NCBI GenBank assembly: GCA_024958655.1
Contig: JANWUR010000014.1
Span: forward strand, 1 to 64,000
Length of the DNA stretch: 64,000 nt
Direction: 5' to 3'
Source: Cyanobium sp. FGCU6
GTDB taxonomy: Bacteria > Cyanobacteriota > Cyanobacteriia > PCC-6307 > Cyanobiaceae
The notes beneath the pieces were generated by a model that made no database searches, had not been told where the DNA came from, and saw only the letters and a list, made by a program, of their open reading frames with translations. How positions within the stretch are numbered: position 1 is the stretch's first letter; each line of letters begins with the position of its first letter. The position numbers and the translations under genes are program-made. Shown here in pieces: positions 9,626-17,224 of this stretch.

Positions 9626-10349
9626 CCTGCAGGCTCTGCCCTCCAGTCCAGCGCCCGCGGCACGGGTGCTGGTGGTGGATGACGACCCCGACCTGCGCGA
9701 GTTTCTGCTGGGGGAGCTGGCGGCCGAGGGCCATGCCTGTGAGGCGGCGGCCAGTGGCCAGGCGGCGCTGCTGGCCCTGCGCCAGCAGGCCTGGGATCTG
9801 GTGCTGCTGGATTGGGGCCTGCCGGATTTCAGTGGTGTGGAGGTGTGCGAGCGGCTGCGGGCGAGCGGCAGCACCACGCCGGTGCTGATGCTCACCGCCC
9901 ACGACGACGTGGCCGAGCGGGTGCGCGCCCTTGATGCCGGCGCCGACGACTACCTCACCAAGCCGTTTTCGATCGCCGAACTGCTGGCGCGGGTGCGCGC
10001 CCAGCTACGTCGCGGCAGCCACAGAAGCGGCGAGGCCAGCTGCTTCAGCCTGGCCGATCTGAGCGTGGACCTGCTGCGCCGCGAGGTGAAGCGCGACGGC
10101 GCCCCGGTGGAGCTGTCGGCGCGGGAATTCGACCTGCTCGCCTACCTGATCCGCGAGCCGGAGCGGGTGCACGGCCGCCAGGCGATCCTCGATGCCGTGT
10201 GGGGCACCCCGTTCATCGGCGACCCCAACCTGCTCGATGTGTATGTGGGCTACCTGCGCCGCAAGATCGAGCGCCCCGGCCTGCCCCAGCTGATCCACAC
10301 CGTGCGCGGCGTGGGCTTCACGCTACGGGTGGGGGCGGCGAAGGGCTGA
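9618..10349 (+). CDS. OmpR/PhoB-family response regulator (second of pair)
   Basis: A 243-residue paralogue of the preceding regulator, with VVDDDPDLREFLLGEL, DLVLLDWGLPDFSG and DDYLTKPFS, then a winged helix ending in [12 protein letters not shown]. It starts with GTG at 9618, overlapping the upstream stop. Its 3' third is nearly identical at DNA level to the frameshifted third regulator at 14582-15308, so one arose from the other recently. It is followed after 50 bp by an Rpn-like nuclease gene on the same strand. Confidence 0.9.
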   Translation: MADLQALPSSPAPAARVLVVDDDPDLREFLLGELAAEGHACEAAASGQAALLALRQQAWDLVLLDWGLPDFSGVEVCERLRASGSTTPVLMLTAHDDVAERVRALDAGADDYLTKPFSIAELLARVRAQLRRGSHRSGEASCFSLADLSVDLLRREVKRDGAPVELSAREFDLLAYLIREPERVHGRQAILDAVWGTPFIGDPNLLDVYVGYLRRKIERPGLPQLIHTVRGVGFTLRVGAAKG

Positions 10350-10399
10350 GGCCGGCGCCGCAGTGGTGGCATCCCTGTGGTTGGGCAGTGGAGGCCGCT

Positions 10400-11266
10400 G
10401 TGAAAACCGATCACTGGTTCTACAGCCTGTTTCAGGACGCGCCAGATCTGATTACCCTGCTGCTGCACGCTGCCGGGCTAGGGATGGCGAGTGCAGCTCC
10501 AAAGCTTGGCCCTGATTCTCCCGGGGACCAGCTCTATCGCTTTGAAGCAGTGGAGTTCAAAGCGGCGAATCACCGCCTTGACGGGGTGCTCTTGCCGCGC
10601 CAAAGCGAGACAGGCACGCCTCAGCATCCGGTGGTGAAGCTGGAGTTGCAAATGCACAGCAAGCCTGGGTTCAAGCACCGGCTTGGAGCTCAGACCCTCC
10701 GCTTTTTGCAGCTGCATCCGCAGGTGCAGTTCCTGGCTGTGGTGGTGGTGGTGCCGCACCGGCGCCTCAACCTCAGCCCAGGCCCGTTACCGCGGCAGTT
10801 GCAGCAGCTTCTCGATGAGGTGATCTGGCTGAGCTTGGAGGAGCTGGGAAGCCAGCCGGACATCGATCCCTTGCTGAATCTGCTCACCCTGTCCGTGCGG
10901 CCTGAGCTCGAAGCGGCGGCCAACGCCCAGCAGATTCTGGAGCGCCGCCCTGATCTGTTGTCCGCCGTTCTACCTATGCTGTTTGAGCGGCTTCCCACAC
11001 TCACCCCCGAGGAGATCATGGTGATCGCCGGCATGCCCACCGAGCAGTTGCGCCACACCCGCGCAGCCCAGATGCTCCTTGATGAGGGCCGCCAGGAAGA
11101 AGCAGCCAATCTTGCTCTGCGCCAGCTCAACCGCCGCTGCGGCCCCCTCAGCGAGGCCACCACTGCCCGTATCCAGGCTTTGCGGCTGGAGGCGCTGGCG
11201 GACGCCCTGCTCGATTTCCGCGACGGCGCAGACCTGGACGCCTGGCTGGCGCAGCACACCGGCTGA
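10400..11266 (+). CDS. Rpn-like (DUF2887) recombination-promoting nuclease/transposase homologue
   Basis: A 288-residue member of the PD-(D/E)xK family annotated as Rpn/DUF2887, plentiful in cyanobacteria. Hallmarks: VKTDHWFYSLFQDAPDLITLL at the start, RFEAVEFKAANHRLDGVLL with the Asp, VVKLELQMH (the E-x-Q element), LRHTRAAQMLLDEG, and the C-terminal NRRCGPLSEATTARI/ADALLDF segment typical of DUF4351. It starts with GTG at 10400. It is the most divergent of the copies here and has DEGRQEE instead of the repeated EGRQ linker of the 22-29 kb copies. The E. coli Rpn proteins promote DNA transfer and recombination; activity here is inferred. Confidence 0.85.
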   Translation: MKTDHWFYSLFQDAPDLITLLLHAAGLGMASAAPKLGPDSPGDQLYRFEAVEFKAANHRLDGVLLPRQSETGTPQHPVVKLELQMHSKPGFKHRLGAQTLRFLQLHPQVQFLAVVVVVPHRRLNLSPGPLPRQLQQLLDEVIWLSLEELGSQPDIDPLLNLLTLSVRPELEAAANAQQILERRPDLLSAVLPMLFERLPTLTPEEIMVIAGMPTEQLRHTRAAQMLLDEGRQEEAANLALRQLNRRCGPLSEATTARIQALRLEALADALLDFRDGADLDAWLAQHTG

Positions 11267-11273
11267 GGCCGCC

Positions 11274-11921
11274 TCAGCCCGCCCAGATCTCCTCCAGGTT
11301 GAGGCTGAGCCCAGGGAACTCGGCGCCACCATCCAGCGTGACGGCCTGGTCCAGGCGCCGTGGCTCCTCGCCGCCGGGCCCCCACACTTCCACAGCCCGT
11401 TCGTGGGGCAGCAGCAGCAACCAGCCGAGGCGGGCACCGTTGGCCTGGTAGGCGGCCATCTTGCGGCGCAGGGCGGACACCCCCCGCGGTCCCTGATCGC
11501 CGGGGCTGGCCAGCTCCACCACCAGATCGGGGCAGAGGGGGGCAAAGCCGCTGCGCGCTTCCGCGCTGAGGGCCTGCCAGCGCTCCAGACGCAGCAGCGA
11601 GGCATCGGGGCTGAGCACCGAGCCATCGGGCAGGCGGAAGCCAGCGGAGCTGTCGAACACCTTCCAACCGCCCTGCTGGTCGGCCCACAGCAGCAGGCGC
11701 ATCACCAGCCGCGAGTTGCGGCCGCTGGTTTCGCTCCCGGATGGCGTCATGGTGATCAGGCGGCCGTCGGCAGCCAGCTCCAGCACCGCCTCGCGGTTTT
11801 CGGCGCACACCCGCTCGCATTGCTCAGGCGTAAGCCGCAGGTCGGGCGGCAGGCGCAATGGCGCCAGGGCGTCGAACGGGCTGGCGGGGGCCGGGGCCGG
11901 TGGCGTGGGTGTGCTGGTCAT
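11274..11921 (-). CDS. Uma2 family putative endonuclease (DUF820)
   Basis: A 215-residue protein, third Uma2 copy, on the minus strand and convergent with the Rpn-like gene (7 bp between stops). LRLPPDLRLTPEQ, ENREAVLELAADG, GFRLPDGSVLSPDASLL, CPDLVVELASPGD and the Lys helix RRKMAAYQANGARLGW are all intact, so the PD-(D/E)xK residues are present. Its middle (NSRLVMRLLLWADQQGGWKVF) matches the second tandem Uma2 at 2725-3375. The cellular role of the family is unknown. Confidence 0.85.
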   Translation of the reverse strand: MTSTPTPPAPAPASPFDALAPLRLPPDLRLTPEQCERVCAENREAVLELAADGRLITMTPSGSETSGRNSRLVMRLLLWADQQGGWKVFDSSAGFRLPDGSVLSPDASLLRLERWQALSAEARSGFAPLCPDLVVELASPGDQGPRGVSALRRKMAAYQANGARLGWLLLLPHERAVEVWGPGGEEPRRLDQAVTLDGGAEFPGLSLNLEEIWAG

Positions 11922-11973
11922 GGCTCAGGCCAGCGGATTGGATCCAGCGTAGGGGCGCTGAACGGTCTGGCTG

Positions 11974-12384
11974 TCAGCTGATCAGGCGGACCTGCAGTCC
12001 TGCCACGCGGCAGAAGTCCGCATCACCGCTGAGCATCACGGCTTGTGGGCCCAGCTGGAGGCAGCTGGCGGCCTGGAGGGCATCGGGAGTGCGCAGCCCG
12101 TGGATGGCACGCAGGTTGGTGGCCAGTTCCACCACGGATGGGCTGAGCTCCACCCAGTGCAGATCCGGCTGCGCAAAAAAATGGTCAAAACGATCCAGGC
12201 TGGCCTGGTCGCCGCGCCGCAAGGGCCCCACCCGGCACTCCAGGGCGCTGAGGCGGCTCAGGGCGAGTTGCAGGTTGGGCTGGGCGATGGCCAGGGCCTG
12301 CAGCTCATGCTTCACCGCAGAGCACCAGGCTGGCTCCCCTTCCAGCAAATAAATCAGCGCACTGGCATCCAGAAACGCAATCAT
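11974..12384 (-). CDS. PIN-domain ribonuclease toxin (VapC family)
   Basis: A 136-residue PIN toxin. FLDASALIYLLEGE carries the first catalytic Asp, SALECRVGPLRRGD the Glu, RTPDALQAASCLQLG the third acidic site and MLSGDADFCRVAG the last Asp. It would cleave RNA unless bound by its antitoxin, encoded just upstream on the same strand (10 bp gap). The start is ATG at 12384. The typical two-gene operon and intact active site suggest a functional pair. Confidence 0.85.
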   Translation of the reverse strand: MIAFLDASALIYLLEGEPAWCSAVKHELQALAIAQPNLQLALSRLSALECRVGPLRRGDQASLDRFDHFFAQPDLHWVELSPSVVELATNLRAIHGLRTPDALQAASCLQLGPQAVMLSGDADFCRVAGLQVRLIS

Positions 12385-12394
12385 GATGGCTTGG

Positions 12395-12694
12395 TCACCA
12401 CGCGCGTTCGGCGGCGAGCTCGGCATCGATCGCTGGCTTGGTGCGCGGCTGCGTGGCTGGTGGTTGCAGGAGCAGCCACTCCAGCGCTGACTGCTGAGGT
12501 GCTGGAGCCTGGGCGGCACGGCGCTGCAGGTCGCGGAAGTGCTGCTCGCTGAGCACCACGGCGGCACAGTGGTTGCGCTTGAGCAGGTGCACCGGACCGT
12601 GCTGCAGCGCCAGCTCGATCGCGGCGATACCGCGGCGCTTCAGTTCCGCAGAGGTGAGCACATTGGCGGGTTCAGGCTCTGGCCGATGGTTCAT
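12395..12694 (-). CDS. Antitoxin of the VapBC-type pair
   Basis: A 99-residue partner of the PIN toxin. The central part (TSAELKRRGIAAIELALQHGP, then VHLLKRNHCAAVVLSEQHF) resembles Phd/YefM-type antitoxins, with an N-terminal DNA-binding fold followed by a toxin-neutralising tail rich in charged residues. The start at 12694 lies 38 bp from a perfect inverted repeat (12732-12745) that probably serves for autoregulation. The family assignment is by pattern only. Confidence 0.7.
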   Translation of the reverse strand: MNHRPEPEPANVLTSAELKRRGIAAIELALQHGPVHLLKRNHCAAVVLSEQHFRDLQRRAAQAPAPQQSALEWLLLQPPATQPRTKPAIDAELAAERAW

Positions 12695-12731
12695 GGGCCC
12701 TCACCGTGGCTTCACTCTGCCCCCAGGTTAG

Positions 12732-12745
12732 TACTGAAATCAGTA
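12732..12745. promoter_or_regulatory. Putative antitoxin operator, TACTGA-AA-TCAGTA
   Basis: A perfect 6-bp inverted repeat with a 2-bp centre, upstream of the minus-strand antitoxin-toxin operon at 12694. Position and symmetry are what is expected of an antitoxin operator; binding is inferred. Confidence 0.45.
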
Positions 12746-12818
12746 TGGGCAGGGATGGCTTTGTGCTCGGTGGCAGCGAATGTTCCAGAGCACGCCGGAT
12801 CCAGGTGCTGGCGCCGGC

Positions 12819-13060
12819 TCAAGTGGGCTGCTCGCTGATCCAGTGATGGGCCACCCCCAGGTGATGCGCCGCCTGGATCAGCGCCTTGTCGGCCAGGAAC
12901 AGCGACAGCAGCACGCAACTGTCCGGATACACCCCCTGCCGGGTGGTCATTCCCGTTCTTCGCGCAGCTCGCGCACCAGAGCCACGGCATCCCCTGGTAA
13001 AGGGGGTTGGTTGGTGTGAAAAAGCCGCAGCCGCTCCGGCCACGACTGGCCAGCACCAGA
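12819..13060 (-). pseudogene. Truncated antitoxin-PIN toxin pair
   Basis: On the minus strand, QPPLPGDAVALVRELREERE ends at a TGA that overlaps an ATG at 12950 (ATGA), the usual coupling of antitoxin tail and toxin start. The toxin reads MTTRQGVYPDSCVLLSLFLA, a PIN first strand and helix with the catalytic Asp, then AALIQAA-like helix sequence and a stop at 12819 after only 43 residues. The remaining two thirds of the PIN domain and the antitoxin N-terminus are missing. A third, broken TA locus between two intact ones. Confidence 0.5.
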
Positions 13061-13083
13061 CAGGCCATGTATCGCTGCTGTGT

Positions 13084-13515
13084 TCACTCGCTTGAGGTCG
13101 CTGGGAAGGGATTGATCAGGCTCAGGCCGGTGTCGCTGAAATGGCGCAGGTTGCGCGTGGCCAACTGGGCCTGGTGGGCGAGCGCGATGCCGGCGATCAA
13201 GGTGTCGCGCAGATCTACTGTTCGCCCCTGGGTTTTTCGTTGGGCTGCCAACAGGGCAGCCTTCTGGGCGGAAGCAGCATCCAAGGAGGCAATGCGCTCC
13301 TGAATCAGCTCGTCGATCAGCCTGTTGAGGTTGTGCTCCAACGTGCGGCGCCGGGTCGCATCCGGGTGCAGGGCTGCTCCGTAGCGCAACTCAAAAACCA
13401 CCACACTGGGCAGCCACACCTGGCGGGGATCCACCTGATCGAGCCAGGCCACAACTGCGGGCTCGGGGCGCTGCAGCATCACCGCCGACACCACATTGGT
13501 ATCGAGCAGGATCAC
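13084..13515 (-). CDS. PIN-domain toxin, FitB-like
   Basis: A 143-residue PIN protein with a FitB-like profile. VILLDTNVVSAVM holds the first Asp, VVVFELRYGAALHP the Glu, VDLRDTLIAGIALAH the third acidic site and LATRNLRHFSDTGL the last motif. The start is GTG at 13515, within GTGA overlapping the antitoxin stop, so the pair is translationally coupled. FitB-type toxins form heterotetramers with a ribbon-helix-helix antitoxin, present immediately upstream. The active-site pattern is complete. Confidence 0.88.
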   Translation of the reverse strand: MILLDTNVVSAVMLQRPEPAVVAWLDQVDPRQVWLPSVVVFELRYGAALHPDATRRRTLEHNLNRLIDELIQERIASLDAASAQKAALLAAQRKTQGRTVDLRDTLIAGIALAHQAQLATRNLRHFSDTGLSLINPFPATSSE

Positions 13516-13769
13516 GGCTCGAAAAGCGCCGGCACGGGCTCCACCCCCCGCCATTCGCTGATCGGCTCCTCCAGTCCAACGTCAGCGAACAGCGCTGCCA
13601 TCCGGCTGCCGAGCCCTGGGGCATCGCTGCTGGATGATTCGTCTCTGGCAACAGCATGGGCCAGGATCACCCGCACCTCCTCTTCCATGCTGCGGCCATG
13701 GCGCTGGGCCCGGCGGCGTAGCGCCTCCTTCACCGCCAGATCCAGCTGACGCACCAGCAACTGGGCCAT
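13512..13769 (-). CDS. Ribbon-helix-helix antitoxin, FitA-like
   Basis: An 85-residue protein: MAQLLVRQLDLAVKEALRRR is the RHH strand and first helix, HGRSMEEEVRVILAHAV the second helix, and the C-terminal tail (LFADVGLEEPI, then EPVPALFEP) is the toxin-binding part. It is encoded first in the operon with the FitB-like toxin. An inverted repeat 17 bp upstream of the start (13787-13800) is a likely binding site for autorepression. Confidence 0.88.
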   Translation of the reverse strand: MAQLLVRQLDLAVKEALRRRAQRHGRSMEEEVRVILAHAVARDESSSSDAPGLGSRMAALFADVGLEEPISEWRGVEPVPALFEP

Positions 13770-13786
13770 CGCACACTCTCTGGAGT

Positions 13787-13800
13787 GCTATCACGATAGC
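13787..13800. promoter_or_regulatory. Putative FitA-type operator, GCTATC-AC-GATAGC
   Basis: A perfect 6-bp inverted repeat directly upstream of the antitoxin start at 13769. The extended half TGCTATCA resembles, from memory, the half-site described for FitA of Neisseria; that match should be checked. Confidence 0.55.
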
Positions 13801-13825
13801 GGCTCTGGCTGCCTGCACCGCCGTT

Positions 13826-14547
13826 CATGGGTTCTACAGCCTGTTCCAGAGCACTCCCGATCTGGTGGCGCTGCTGCTGCAACCGGCCGGGGTTGCAGCC
13901 ACTCCATCGCCCAGCCTGGGCCCCGATTCCCCCGGCGATCACCGCCTCGACGGCGTGCTCTGGCCGCAGCGGGGCCCGGCCGGCATGGCGCGCCGGCCGG
14001 TGGTGAAGCTGGAGCTGCAGATGCAGCGCGATACCAGCTCCATCCCAAGGTGCGGCACTTGCAGGCGGCGCTGGATGAGGTGATCTGGATCAGCCTCGAA
14101 GAGCTTGGCCTACAGGACCAGCTCGACCCGCTGCTCAACCTGCTCAGGCTGCCGGTGCTGCATGAGCCCGCGTTGCAGCCGAGCAGCCAGCAGATCCTGG
14201 AGCGCCGTCCGGATCTGGCTGAGTCTGTTTTCCCTATCCTGATGCAACGGCACCCCAACTTCACCCTGGAGCAGATGATGGTGGTCGTCAAGATTCCCAC
14301 CCAAGAGCTGCGTCACTCCCGGGCTACCCAGGAGCTGATACAGGAGGGGCAGGTCTGCGGCGAAGTGAAGGCCACCCTCCGCCAGCTCAGCAGCCTCTGC
14401 GGCCCCCTCGACGACGTCACGATCGCCCGCATCCAGGCCCTGCCGCTGGAGCGGCTGGAGGCCCTGGGGCTGGCACTGCTCGACTTCAGCGGTGCCGCCG
14501 ACCTTGCGGCTTGGCTGGCAGCAGAATCGGCCCACGCCTGCTGCTGA
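13826..14547 (+). pseudogene. Degraded Rpn-like (DUF2887) copy
   Basis: Homology begins without a start codon at HGFYSLFQSTPDLVALLL, lacking the VKTDHW beginning. SPGD then joins directly to HRLDGVLW, missing about 15 residues seen in other copies. After VVKLELQMQ the frame is lost and about 60 residues are absent. From 14050 the C-terminal half (LQAALDEVIWISLEELG, SSQQILERRPDL, DFSGAADLAAWLA) is readable to 14547. Several deletions plus a frameshift mark it as dead. It is followed at once by the third regulator. Confidence 0.8.
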
Positions 14548-14581
14548 GGCGTCCGTCTCGCCCACGCCTGCCCGCCCGCCG

Positions 14582-15308
14582 ATGGCCAGCCCTGCCCCCA
14601 GCTCAACGGCCGCGGCGCGGGAGTTGGTGGTGGACGACGACCCCGAGCTGCGCGAGTTTCTGCTGGGCGAACTCACGGCCGAGGGCCATGGCTGCGAGGC
14701 GGCGGCCAACGGCCAGGCGGCGCTGCTGGCGCTGCGGCGCCAGAGCTGGGATCTGGTGCTGCTCGACTGGGGCCTGCCCGATTTCAGCGGCGTGGAGGTG
14801 TGCGAGCGGCTGCGGGCCACCGGGGTCACCACGCCGGTGCTGATGCTCACCGCCCACGACGACGTGGCCGAGCGGGTGCGGGCCCTGGATGCCGGGGCCG
14901 TCGATTTCCTCACCAAGCCCTTTTCCATTGCTGAGTTGCTGGCCCGGGTGCGGGTGCAGCTGCGCCGCGGCAGCCGCAGTGCCGGTGAAGCCACCAGCTT
15001 CAGCCTGGCCGACCTGCGCGTCGACCTGCTGCGCCGTGAGGTGAAGCGCGACGGGGTGCTGATCGAGCTGTCGCAGCGGGAATTCGAGCTGCTGGCGTTT
15101 CTGATCCGCGTGCCGGAGGGAGCGGGTGCACGGCCGCCAGTCGATTCTCGACGCCGTGTGGGGCACCCCGTTCATCGGCGACCCCAACCTGCTCGATGTG
15201 TATGTGGGCTACCTGCGCCGCAAGATCGAGCGCCCCGGCCTGCCCCAGCTGATCCACACCGTGCGCGGCGTGGGCTTCACGCTGCGGGTGGGGGCGGTGA
15301 AGGGCTGA
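14582..15308 (+). pseudogene. Third OmpR-type response regulator, frameshifted
   Basis: Receiver domain intact in outline: DDDPELREFLLGEL, DLVLLDWGLPDFSG, FLTKPFS; the conserved DDY before the Lys motif is VDF here. In the DNA-binding domain a tandem GGAG GGAG (15115-15122) adds four bases relative to the paralogue at 9618-10349. After that the correct sequence ([12 protein letters not shown] to [12 protein letters not shown]) continues in another frame to 15308. Translation would give a receiver with a nonsense tail to 15325. The last 32 bp overlap the convergent kinase gene, its likely former partner. Confidence 0.85.
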
Positions 15309-16602
15309 GGGGCAGGCGCAGCTGAAAATCCGCCCCGCCGCCCGCGTGATCGGCCACGGTGGCCGAGCCGCCCATCGCCTCCATCAGCAGCCGCACCAGC
15401 GCCAGCCCCAGGCCGCTGCCGCGCTTGTCGGCCGCCGCCGCCGCGCGGCCGCGTACGAAGCGCTCAAAGATGCGCAGGCGCTCGTCGGGGGCCACGCCGG
15501 GGCCGCGGTCGCGCACATGCCAGGTCACGGCCCGGCCATCGCAGCTCAAGGCCAGCTCCACCGGGCCCGATGGTGCGTAGGCAAGAGCATTTTCCACCAG
15601 GGCCGAGAGACACTGCAGCAGCCGTTCCCGGTCGGCCTGGAGCGATCGCGGCGGCGCGGCGGCGCTGGCGGGCGCAAGCAGCAGGCGCCCGGGCGCCAGG
15701 GGCCGCAGGCGATCAAAGGCCTCCAACACCAGGGCTTCCGGATCGAGGGGCTCCAGCAGCAGCTGCAGCCGGTCGGCGTCCTGGCGGGACAGGTCGAGCA
15801 GCTGGCCCACCAGCAGGCCCATGGAAAGGGCCTCGCGGGCGATGGCCGCCACCGCCTGGCGCTGGGGTTCGGGCAGCGGTTGGCGCAGCAGGCTCTGGGC
15901 GTGGCCGGAGATCAGGGTGATCGGTGTGCGCAGCTCGTGGGCCGCTCCATCGCTGAAGCTGCGCTCCCGCTCCCAGGCCGCCGCCAGCCGCTGCTGCAGC
16001 GCCCCGAAGGCGGCGGCGATCGGCTGCAGCTCGCTGGGCTGCTCCGCAAGCGGCAGCAGGGGCGCGTCGGCCCGGGGGGGCGTGGTGATCGCCTGCAACC
16101 GCTGGCAGAGCGCCTCGATCGGCACCACAAGGCCGAGGCGCAGCACGGGCCGCAGCAGGGCGGAGGTGAACAGACTGGCCAGCCCCGCCGCCGCCAGCAG
16201 CAGCAGCAGCAGCCGCCGCTCCCGCTGCAGCGACTGGCTCACGTTCTGCCGCACCACCAGGCTGAAGACCTGGCCGTTCGCCAGCTTGAGGGGGGTGACG
16301 CTCTGCAGCCAGCGCTGGCTGCCGCTGCCCAGCCGCTGCACGGGCCGGGCCGGCTGGGGCGGCTCCAGCCAGGCCGCGATCCCCAGGGGCCGGTAGCGGG
16401 CCAGGGCCAGCTCGCTTTCGGCGGGGCTGGCGCTGTTGAGGCTGCTCACGAGGGCAGCCACCAGCTGGCTGTGGGCCTGGCGCCGCTCCAGCTCCAGCAG
16501 CCCGGCCCCCACCGCCAGCAGCAGGCCATAGCCCGCCAGCACGGCGATCAGGGTGCTGCTCTGCAGCCAATACCGCAGCGACTGCAGGCGTAGTGGGGGC
16601 AT
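15277..16602 (-). CDS. Sensor histidine kinase
   Basis: A 441-residue membrane kinase. There is one hydrophobic segment near residues 16-35 ([20 protein letters not shown]), a short extracytoplasmic stretch, and a second segment near 130-150 ([21 protein letters not shown]). The H-box [18 protein letters not shown] holds the phosphorylated His. [13 protein letters not shown] is the N-box, [21 protein letters not shown] the D/F boxes and [18 protein letters not shown] the G2 box. It is convergent with the frameshifted regulator, so its current partner may be one of the regulators at 8.9-10.3 kb. Its promoter region is shared with the pilin gene. Confidence 0.9.
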   Translation of the reverse strand: MPPLRLQSLRYWLQSSTLIAVLAGYGLLLAVGAGLLELERRQAHSQLVAALVSSLNSASPAESELALARYRPLGIAAWLEPPQPARPVQRLGSGSQRWLQSVTPLKLANGQVFSLVVRQNVSQSLQRERRLLLLLLAAAGLASLFTSALLRPVLRLGLVVPIEALCQRLQAITTPPRADAPLLPLAEQPSELQPIAAAFGALQQRLAAAWERERSFSDGAAHELRTPITLISGHAQSLLRQPLPEPQRQAVAAIAREALSMGLLVGQLLDLSRQDADRLQLLLEPLDPEALVLEAFDRLRPLAPGRLLLAPASAAAPPRSLQADRERLLQCLSALVENALAYAPSGPVELALSCDGRAVTWHVRDRGPGVAPDERLRIFERFVRGRAAAAADKRGSGLGLALVRLLMEAMGGSATVADHAGGGADFQLRLPLSPSPPPPAA

Positions 16603-16623
16603 CGGCCGCCGAGCCAGGCTTCC

Positions 16624-16637
16624 TAAGAGCGCTCTTA
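16624..16637. promoter_or_regulatory. Perfect 14-bp palindrome TAAGAGCGCTCTTA
   Basis: It lies 22 bp upstream of the kinase start (minus strand) and 77 bp upstream of the pilin start (plus strand), in their shared 111-bp divergent region. The symmetry suggests a dimeric regulator site; the regulator is unknown. Confidence 0.4.
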
Positions 16638-16713
16638 AGACATGCTTAGTATCCGTGGGGTTGGCGAACGGTCAAGCCTTGAAGAAGCTATGAAGGTCCT
16701 TGCCTGCTGAGCC

Positions 16714-17163
16714 ATGCAATCAACTTTCCTCCATAGCCGCCTGCAGCTCGAGCTGCTGAAAAAGCTGCGGCAGAAAAAGAATCCTCTGCAGAAGGGCTTC
16801 ACTCTGGTGGAGCTGATGATTGTGGTGGCTATCGTCGGCATTCTGTCGGCTGTGGCGCTGCCTCAGTTCCTGGGTACTCGGAATGCAGCCGCAGCTGGTG
16901 CAGCCGTGGGCGAAGCACTGGGCATTGCCAAGGAATGCGCCGTGATCGCCGCATCGGAGGTCGGATCGGCTCCAGCTGCAGCAGGATCGACCCAGGTAAC
17001 GTGCGGCGCGACGGGTGGCACGGTGACCGGTACCTGGGCTAACGGAACTGGGGTTGCCGGCGTGAAATGCCTTACCTCAGCAGCTGTCGATGGAAAAACT
17101 GGTGTAAAGGTTAATATCGCTGATAATGGTGGATTGACCTGTGAATTCACCGGCGGATCCTAA
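16714..17163 (+). CDS. Type IV pilin (PilA-like major pilin)
   Basis: A 149-residue prepilin. A basic leader (LLKKLRQKKNPLQKG) is followed by the cleavage site G|FTLVELMIVVAIVGIL with the canonical Glu at +5, then a 20-residue hydrophobic helix and PQFLGTRNAAAAGA. Four Cys in the globular part could form disulfides. PilD-type peptidase would cleave and methylate it, and it would be assembled into type IV pili, which in cyanobacteria serve motility, aggregation and DNA uptake. Its divergent neighbour is a sensor kinase and its 3' neighbour a protein glycosyltransferase-like gene. Confidence 0.9.
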   Translation: MQSTFLHSRLQLELLKKLRQKKNPLQKGFTLVELMIVVAIVGILSAVALPQFLGTRNAAAAGAAVGEALGIAKECAVIAASEVGSAPAAAGSTQVTCGATGGTVTGTWANGTGVAGVKCLTSAAVDGKTGVKVNIADNGGLTCEFTGGS

Positions 17164-17190
17164 ACATAAGCCTCAATCTTCTGCACACTA

Positions 17191-17224
17191 AGCTCACTGG
17201 CTTCAGCGCCGGTGAGCTTTTTCA
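17191..17224 (+). terminator. Rho-independent terminator of the pilin gene
   Basis: AGCTCACTGGC pairs with GCCGGTGAGCT (one mismatch) around a short loop and runs into TTTTT, 28 bp after the pilin stop. The stop codon of the opposite-strand glycosyltransferase lies inside the hairpin, so it may act in both directions. Confidence 0.75.
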
